A DNA stretch of 64,000 nt from the NCBI RefSeq assembly GCF_001623565.1, contig NZ_CP015196.1, forward strand, positions 2,129,501 through 2,193,500, written 5' to 3'. The notes under the pieces were generated by a model. The model was not told where the DNA came from. It saw only the letters and a list, made by a program, of their open reading frames with translations, and searched no databases. This document shows, one piece after another, positions 59,150 to 64,000 of the stretch (position 1 is its first letter; every line of letters starts with the position of its first letter). Made by a program: the position numbers and the translations under genes. The DNA comes from Streptococcus marmotae (GTDB lineage Bacteria; Bacillota; Bacilli; Lactobacillales; Streptococcaceae).

Positions 59150-59536
59150 ATGATTGAAATTTTTCCAAATTCTTTGATTAGTTTCTTTATTGCTTTAATA
59201 ACTAAAATATATTTATTAAGTAAAAGAAAATATCGTGATATCAAGATTTCTCTCTATTATCATCCCTATAAATCTCATATTCCTACTACCTATTTTATCA
59301 TAAAATCAATGTTTTTATCAGCAAATCAGCTGAATTTGTATTTACAAGATATACGAGCTCATTCAGAACTCGCAAATATTATCATCATTGGAAGTCACAT
59401 CAACTACGAAGAACTTTTCAGAAATCATTATCGAGTGTTTGGAGTCATTGATACCACAGAAAATAAATCTCTAAAGTTTATTAGAGATCAAATTCATTTG
59501 TATTTAGACAGTCTATATGATTCAAAGAACGTGTAG
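59150..59536 (+). CDS. Degenerate receiver-only protein of the pheromone regulon
   Basis: The ATG has GGAAAGGAATAG upstream. The 128-residue protein lines up by eye with the receiver of the LytTR regulator in its second half: LYLQDIRAHSELANIIIIGS matches LQVAKQIRAIDPYAIIVFVT, followed by FRNHYRVFGVIDTTENKSLK against FRYQVSALDYIDKELSASEF. The acidic pair and phospho-Asp region are not conserved. There is no DNA-binding domain. It may be a pseudo-receiver that binds kinase or regulator. Novel-looking; homology is a visual call. Confidence 0.55.
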   Translation: MIEIFPNSLISFFIALITKIYLLSKRKYRDIKISLYYHPYKSHIPTTYFIIKSMFLSANQLNLYLQDIRAHSELANIIIIGSHINYEELFRNHYRVFGVIDTTENKSLKFIRDQIHLYLDSLYDSKNV

Positions 59537-59790
59537 GGCTGCAAAGTGTTGGGATGAATTGCTCCAGTCAGGTTTATCTTCTCATAATCATATCTAGCCA
59601 ATCGTCTACTTTGTGGATCAATATTATTGAAATTGAACAACACTTCGACTACTTTATTAAGATGAGCGAGCTTATCCTGTAAGTCCGTGATAATCAAATC
59701 TAGTTGAGCAATCTCTTTAACTAGTTCGTCTTTTACTTCTTGATAGGACTGGCTATTAATCTCCAACTCGACCAAGAGGTTTATTTCCAA
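59494..59790 (-). pseudogene. Remnant of a mobilisation-type protein
   Basis: The minus strand carries a coiled-coil frame (EVKDELVKEIAQLDLIITDL, NKVVEVLFNFNNIDPQSRRL, ARYDYEKINLTGA) resembling C-terminal parts of small ICE or plasmid relaxase-type proteins. Another frame just upstream (about 59800-59905) reads RYMRGHDLIRQLTHDSKHIS, RPTLASFKEKFGN, apparently the same gene out of frame. No intact gene remains. Family identity is uncertain. Confidence 0.35.
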
Positions 59791-59905
59791 ATTTTTCCTT
59801 GAAACTTGCTAACGTTGGTCGTCTGCATTTCGAAATATGCTTACTGTCATGTGTCAACTGACGAATCAAATCATGCCCTCGCATATAGCGATTCAATCTA
59901 GAATT

Positions 59906-60452
59906 CTCTTTGTTATGAATGACACAAAATCAGAGATTTTAGTGGATCATAAAGTGATGGCTCACTATCCTACCATTCAGGATTTTGGGCAAGCGCAGGT
60001 TCTTGGAAACCTTTTGAAGAGGTGATGACATAGGAGTTTCAGATTTCAGTCGATATTTCTAAAAAAATCAACTGAAATCTGAAAAGATAAACGCTAAGCT
60101 AGACGAGGCGGATGTAAGGTGCAAGCTTCGCTACTTTTATGAATCTTTTAGTCGAGAGTTACTGCCTGGCGGAATTGTTCTATCAGAGCAAGTACAGAAG
60201 GATTTTCAGAAATAGCTAATCTTGTAAATTCTCTAGAAGCATTAAAGGCGGCTAATAGACCAATACGAATTATCTTTTAAGGCTTACACTCAAGAATGCA
60301 TTCTGGTGTAATGAAAAAAATTTACATTTTAACGCATATTCAGCAAAGTAAAAAAGTGAGTATAGCCATTGTTAACTGTAGCAGGTGAGCCTAATGAAGC
60401 ACAAGAGGAGACCAAATTCGTCTTCTCTTTGGAACTTTTCGGAGACAAGCTA
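59906..60452. other. Degenerate island DNA, no intact gene
   Basis: About 550 bp with short broken frames only (for example a 36-codon plus-strand piece MNDTKSEILVDHKVMAHYPT near 59911). It looks like decayed mobile DNA between the pheromone locus and the ISL3 remnant. Confidence 0.5.
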
Positions 60453-60476
60453 AAACGGTCTTTTCTCAGACCGTTT
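60453..60476 (-). terminator. Hairpin after the ISL3 transposase remnant
   Basis: AAACGGTC and GACCGTTT pair around TGAGAAAA right at the transposase stop codon. It probably derives from the end of the insertion sequence. Confidence 0.45.
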
Positions 60477-60603
60477 GACTATTTAAAGTGAAGAAGATGC
60501 GTTTCTTAAAGTTGTCAAAGTTGCTATAGCTAAAAGCATTGCATCTGATGGCTTTGATGAGTTTGTTAACTGATTCAAGTTTAGCATTGAAATAATACCC
60601 TAC
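60466..60603 (-). mobile_element. ISL3-family transposase C-terminal remnant
   Basis: The frame YYFNAKLESVNKLIKAIRCN then AFSYSNFDNFKKRIFFTLN is the conserved end of ISL3 transposases (NAKxExxNxxIKxIKRxAxGxxNFxNFKKRI). The upstream part is replaced by a fragment of the NagD-like gene, joined in frame after YLFV, marking a recombination junction. Confidence 0.75.
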
Positions 60604-60719
60604 AAAAAGATAGGAAAGATTTCATTCCTGCAAGGCATAAACAAAGCTCCTGCTGAAATATGGTCTTTTCCCTTATAAATCGTACCGTCTAAATCAATCA
60701 AATATCCTGTATAGGTCAT
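60603..60719 (-). pseudogene. Duplicated start of the NagD-like phosphatase gene
   Basis: About 39 codons from [19 protein letters not shown] match the intact gene at 43679, with small deletions, and end at the ISL3 junction. It is the nagD part of the right island-flanking repeat. Confidence 0.85.
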
Positions 60720-61054
60720 CTAGTCTCCTCATTCAAACCGTGCTTCCCAATGCTCCGCCTGATGTGCTTCAAAACAAAGCGCTATTTGTTCGGCTGTATT
60801 TTTCGTCAAAGACAGGAGAGGTAAATCATCCAAAGCAAAGTAGTCACTTGCAATGGTTTCTAAATTTGCCTGAAATTGCCCATCGATTCTTCGGCATAGG
60901 TAAAAAATCTTGGTCACATGGTAGGCAGAACGACTAGGATTGCTCTTTGACTTATCCAAAATAGCCACTAATCGCTCCACCTCTACTTCAAGTCCTGCTT
61001 CTTCCTGTACTTCTTTGATGACATTGTCCATCGTTGACTGATCGACATCGCACC
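60603..61054. repeat. Right copy of the island-flanking direct repeat
   Basis: This block repeats 43559-44013 with high identity, including the NagD gene start and the Nudix C-terminal two thirds. Here it continues into an intact Nudix gene, so this copy is ancestral on the Nudix side and the left copy on the NagD side. Confidence 0.88.
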
Positions 61055-61349
61055 AGCCTCCCGGTAGCGACCATAGGCCATCATTTTCTTGCACCAAAAG
61101 AATTTTCTCTTGTTCAATAATCGCTGCTCGTGTGTCTAATTTTGGGGTCTGATACCCCGATTCATTACAAAATAAATCTTGTACTGTTTCCAAGGGGAAG
61201 CCTGAGGGCTCAACCAACATTTCAGCAGCTATCTGGCGAATTTCTTCAAAGCGTTCGATGTCATAGACATCCTTGCCATAAGCCAGACCTGTCTGTGCCA
61301 AGGCCTGCAAACGGATGGCCCATTTGAGCCAGTTATCCTCTGTTGCCAT
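60729..61349 (-). CDS. Nudix hydrolase with N-terminal helical domain
   Basis: The 206-residue protein has an N-terminal domain (about 1-65, MATEDNWLKWAIRLQALAQT) and a Nudix domain with LPGGWCDVDQSTMDNVIKEV then QEEAGLEVEVE, the GGWxDxxxSxxxNxxKExxEExG variant of the Nudix box found in this subfamily. It hydrolyses a nucleoside diphosphate derivative, substrate unknown. Its partial duplicate is at 43689. Confidence 0.9.
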   Translation of the reverse strand: MATEDNWLKWAIRLQALAQTGLAYGKDVYDIERFEEIRQIAAEMLVEPSGFPLETVQDLFCNESGYQTPKLDTRAAIIEQEKILLVQENDGLWSLPGGWCDVDQSTMDNVIKEVQEEAGLEVEVERLVAILDKSKSNPSRSAYHVTKIFYLCRRIDGQFQANLETIASDYFALDDLPLLSLTKNTAEQIALCFEAHQAEHWEARFE

Positions 61350-62075
61350 CTCTTTTCTCCCATTTGATCATACCTTGGGCATTGAGCTGGCCTTTGGACC
61401 AGATTTCATGGTGGCTGATACCTTCTTCCTGCACAACTTTTGTCGTCACTGTGGCCCCTGGCGCCACTTCTTTTATGTACTTAAGCTGAAAATAGGCTGG
61501 CCGATACTGAAGAAGAAAATCATAATCTAGACTCTCATACATCCATTCGAGGTACTTGCTATTGTTCACATGGCCATTTAAGTCTATGTCAAAATACCGC
61601 ACTCTCTCTCTGCCTCAACAGCTTCTTCTAAGAGGTCATATTTCGGTGCACGTGCTACTTTTTTCACTTTTTCTGATTGATATGGAGCAATCAATTCCTC
61701 TGGAACAGGGCTGACCTTTCTCGTCTCAAAATCAATCAAGACAAAATAAGCTAAAATTTTAATCAGTAAAGCTCCTGTTTCATCATAGACATGAAAAGTC
61801 CGATAGCAGAAAAACTTATTGTAAGAAATTGCTTCTGTCTCAATCGTAATCGCTTCCTGATAGTGTGGCAATCGAGTGATATCCACTTCATAATCCGTCA
61901 CCACCCAGACAAGGCCATACTGCTCAAAGATTTCCTTATCTCCGCGCCCTAGAAGATCTGATTGGCGACCAGATAAGGCTAAACAATAGGCTAAAAAGCC
62001 TGGAATCTTTAATTCTTGCTTGACATCTACCATATCAAAGGGCAGAGTCAGTGTTTCCTGATAACGTAGTCCCAT
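61333..62075 (-). pseudogene. Acyl-ACP thioesterase split by a dinucleotide-repeat frameshift
   Basis: The first frame (62075-61584) holds the N-terminal hotdog domain (MGLRYQETLTLPFDMVDVKQ...) and stops after EAVEAERECGILT. The second (61602-61333) continues with RYFDIDLNGHVNNSKYLEWM, the conserved catalytic-region motif of the second hotdog. The junction is GCAGAGAGAGAGTGCGG: removing one GA restores VRYFDIDLNGHVNNS in frame. The protein would be about 245 residues, the normal size. A 2-bp slippage in the GA run is the simplest cause. Confidence 0.85.
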
Positions 62076-63214
62076 TAGTCCTCTCCTAGTATAAATCGTT
62101 CTGCAACCGTATCCCCAAGAAACAGTCCCTTCTTGGTCATTCGAATACGTCCCTCTGTTTCTTGAAGCAATCCTTCTGCTTTCAACTCTGCTACAACCTG
62201 ACCATAGAGTCTCTCAAAGGAAGTCTGGAATTTTTCTTCAAATCGTGCAATGGAGACTCCTGTCTTTTTCCGCAAACCTAAAAACATTTCTTCCTCCATT
62301 TGCTCAGCTTGCGATAACTGCTCTTCGTGAAGCCTTGCATGACCTTTTTCACGAATGGATTTTAAGTAATGTTGAATCGGCCCACGATTACGATACCGCA
62401 TACCCTTGATATAACCAGAAGCCCCTGCTCCAAGTCCAAAATATTCTGCATTATCCCAGTACATGAGATTGTGTCTGCTTTCAAAGCCTGGCTTGGTGAA
62501 ATTGGAAATCTCATAGTGCTCAAAGCCATTTTTTTCCAATTCCTGCAAGATGTACTCGAACATATCTGACTCGACATCTTCATTGGGTAGGTGCAGATTG
62601 CCCCTGCGCTGTCGATTCATAAAAACAGTATGGTTTTCTAAAATTAAGCTATACAGGCTCATATGAGGAATGTCAAGTTCTAAGGCTCTTGCTACATTAT
62701 CCTTGACCTGCTCCATGGTTTGACCTGGTAAGGCATAGATTAAATCAATCGAAATATTATAAAAACCAGCCTCTTTTAAAGCACCAATCGTCTCATAAAT
62801 CTGAGCTTGATTATGAGAACGCCCAATTTTCTTGAGCATCCGATCATCAAAAGTTTGAACACCCAGTGAAACCCGATTGCATTTGGATTTTCGGAGAACA
62901 GCGATTTTATCAGCTGTCAAATCTCCAGGATTGGCTTCAATCGTAAATTCTTCCACTTCCGACAAGTCTAGGATAGCTTCTAGATTTGTCAGCAAGTAAT
63001 CTAATTGCTCTGCCGAGAGAGCTGAAGGTGTCCCGCCCCCAATATAGAGCGTTTTTAAAGGCGGTAAATCATAGAAACGTACTTCTTCCATGAGAGCAGC
63101 TAAATACTCATCAACAGGCTGGTTTTTAATAAATACCTTTGAAAAATCACAATAATAGCAAATCTGCGTACAAAAAGGAATATGCACATAAGCTGAAGTC
63201 GGTCTGTTTGTCAT
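62075..63214 (-). CDS. hemW: HemW-like radical SAM protein
   Basis: Starting at MTNRPTSAYVHIPFCTQICY, the 379-residue protein has the CxxxCxxC radical SAM cluster with the extra Cys spacing of HemN/HemW (CTQICYYC), GGGTPS, NPGDLT and the C-terminal winged domain (GLRKKTGVSIARFEEKFQTS). HemW relatives handle haem or its insertion; true coproporphyrinogen oxidase activity is unlikely. It overlaps the thioesterase start by 1 bp. Confidence 0.93.
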   Translation of the reverse strand: MTNRPTSAYVHIPFCTQICYYCDFSKVFIKNQPVDEYLAALMEEVRFYDLPPLKTLYIGGGTPSALSAEQLDYLLTNLEAILDLSEVEEFTIEANPGDLTADKIAVLRKSKCNRVSLGVQTFDDRMLKKIGRSHNQAQIYETIGALKEAGFYNISIDLIYALPGQTMEQVKDNVARALELDIPHMSLYSLILENHTVFMNRQRRGNLHLPNEDVESDMFEYILQELEKNGFEHYEISNFTKPGFESRHNLMYWDNAEYFGLGAGASGYIKGMRYRNRGPIQHYLKSIREKGHARLHEEQLSQAEQMEEEMFLGLRKKTGVSIARFEEKFQTSFERLYGQVVAELKAEGLLQETEGRIRMTKKGLFLGDTVAERFILGED

Positions 63215-63226
63215 GAAGCTATTATA

Positions 63227-63530
63227 CCACACTCACCCCTTTTCGTCAGAAAGAGGAAATGGAAAGGGAGTTAAACAGAAAGCAACTCCTGTTCTTATCC
63301 GCTTATAACGTAGCACTCACTTGTTGCGCTTCTGGCATCTCTTGAGCGCAAGATAAAAAGGTCCACCGGACCTTTTCACACTCACCCCTTTTCGTCAGAA
63401 AGAGGGAATTGGAAAGAGAGTGAAACAGAAAGCAACTCCTGTTCTTATCCTCCTCTTATAACATACCACTCACTTATTGCGCTTCTAGCAGCTCTTGAGC
63501 GCAAGATAAAAAGGTCCACCGGACCTTTTT
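63227..63530. repeat. Tandem duplication upstream of hemW / after glgP
   Basis: Two copies of a unit of about 150 bp (near 63229-63378 and 63379-63530) share ACACTCACCCCTTTTCGTCA, GAAAGCAACTCCTGTTCTTA and the end AAAAAGGTCCACCGGACCTT. Each ends in a hairpin (AAGGTCC-ACC-GGACCTT with T run) that can terminate glgP on the minus strand. No gene is present. Confidence 0.85.
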
Positions 63531-64000
63531 ATTTCTCCAAATGCCAAATATCTTCGTTGTACTGCTCAATTGTGCGGTCACTTGAGAAGAAACCTGCTTT
63601 GGCAATATTAACAATAACTTTTTCTAACCAAGCGTCGCGGTCTTCGTAGTCTCTCAACATCCGTTCCTTGGTTTCAATGTACTCTTCTAAATCTAGAAGG
63701 GTCATAAAGTAATCATTGTGCCTAAGATTGTCTTGCAATCTCCACAAGCGCTCGTCAATTCCTCCTGCTTGGCGAATAACATCACTGGTAATAAAGTCTA
63801 CTAAGGGACGAATGGCTTCCTTTTCATAGAAATGATGTGGGTGATAGGTACCATTTGCATAATGATCAATGACCGTCTGACTATCTTGACCAAAGATGTA
63901 GATATTATCATCGCCAACTAGCTCATGGATTTCCACATTTGCGCCGTCATCTGTACCAATTGTCAAGGCACCATTTAGCATAAATTTCATATTTCCTGTC
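63529..64000 (-). CDS. glgP: Glycogen/maltodextrin phosphorylase, C-terminal part (cut by window end)
   Basis: The visible C-terminal 157 or so codons carry NMKFMLNGALTIGTDDGANV, EIHELVGDDNIYIFG and a C-terminal end EQYNEDIWHLEK, diagnostic of family GT35 phosphorylases (GTGNMKFxLNGALTIGT.DGANVE, near the PLP-binding site). The frame continues past 64000 without a start. The enzyme releases glucose-1-phosphate from alpha-glucans. The residue after GT is D where L or M is usual, a possible polymorphism. Confidence 0.93.
   Translation of the reverse strand, partial: TGNMKFMLNGALTIGTDDGANVEIHELVGDDNIYIFGQDSQTVIDHYANGTYHPHHFYEKEAIRPLVDFITSDVIRQAGGIDERLWRLQDNLRHNDYFMTLLDLEEYIETKERMLRDYEDRDAWLEKVIVNIAKAGFFSSDRTIEQYNEDIWHLEK

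Overview
The window is a low-GC Gram-positive chromosome segment, almost certainly Streptococcus and most consistent with Streptococcus suis or a close relative. This rests on the tmRNA tag AKNTNSYALAA, the dnaG-rpoD operon followed by a DUF59 gene, streptococcal phage families (ArpU, DUF1642, DUF1366, phi-LC3 holin) and a blp-type bacteriocin locus. Species assignment is inference.

Region 1 (1-35.7 kb) is most of an integrated siphovirus. The tyrosine integrase at 34.5-35.6 kb abuts the 3' end of ssrA (tmRNA), the probable attachment site; the other end lies left of the window. Reading leftwards from the lysogeny switch, the minus strand carries early genes (XRE and RHH regulators, antirepressor, replisome organiser, SSB, DUF1642/DUF3310/YopX), ArpU, a small recombinase, HNH nuclease with a cos-like region, portal, MuF head protein with a toxin-like C-terminus, TerL in an unusual place, scaffold, capsid, connectors, tail tube, a tail-chaperone pair with a programmed -1 frameshift site, tape measure, Dit, a frameshifted tail protein, collagen-like fibre and baseplate proteins, holin and endolysin. 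Three apparent toxin modules ride on it: a type III TenpIN-like RNA/protein pair at the left end, a MuF polymorphic toxin with a candidate immunity gene, and a type I Fst/par-like module inside the immunity region. Many genes shorter than 60 codons are present and are annotated here.

Region 2 (35.7-44.0 kb) is ordinary core chromosome: ssrA, TVP38 membrane protein, DUF59 protein, rpoD, dnaG, mscL, galE, rpsU, a TIGR01906 membrane protein and a NagD-like phosphatase.

Region 3 (44.0-60.6 kb) is an accessory island between two imperfect direct repeats of about 450 bp, each carrying the start of the NagD-like gene and much of a Nudix gene. It holds a quorum-sensing class II bacteriocin (blp-like) locus: pheromone precursor, C39 peptidase ABC exporter, HlyD-type accessory protein, HPK10-type kinase, LytTR response regulator, a LytTR-only protein and a degenerate receiver-only protein. 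Two bacteriocin/immunity operons follow. Six promoter regions carry direct repeats of a CCATTCAGGA-like box spaced exactly 21 bp, defining the regulon. The island is decaying: several bacteriocin, accessory and ABC genes have nonsense or frameshift lesions, and transposase fragments are scattered through it.

Region 4 (60.6-64.0 kb) resumes core chromosome: intact Nudix hydrolase, a frameshifted acyl-ACP thioesterase, HemW-like radical SAM protein, a tandem intergenic repeat and the start of glycogen phosphorylase, cut by the window end.
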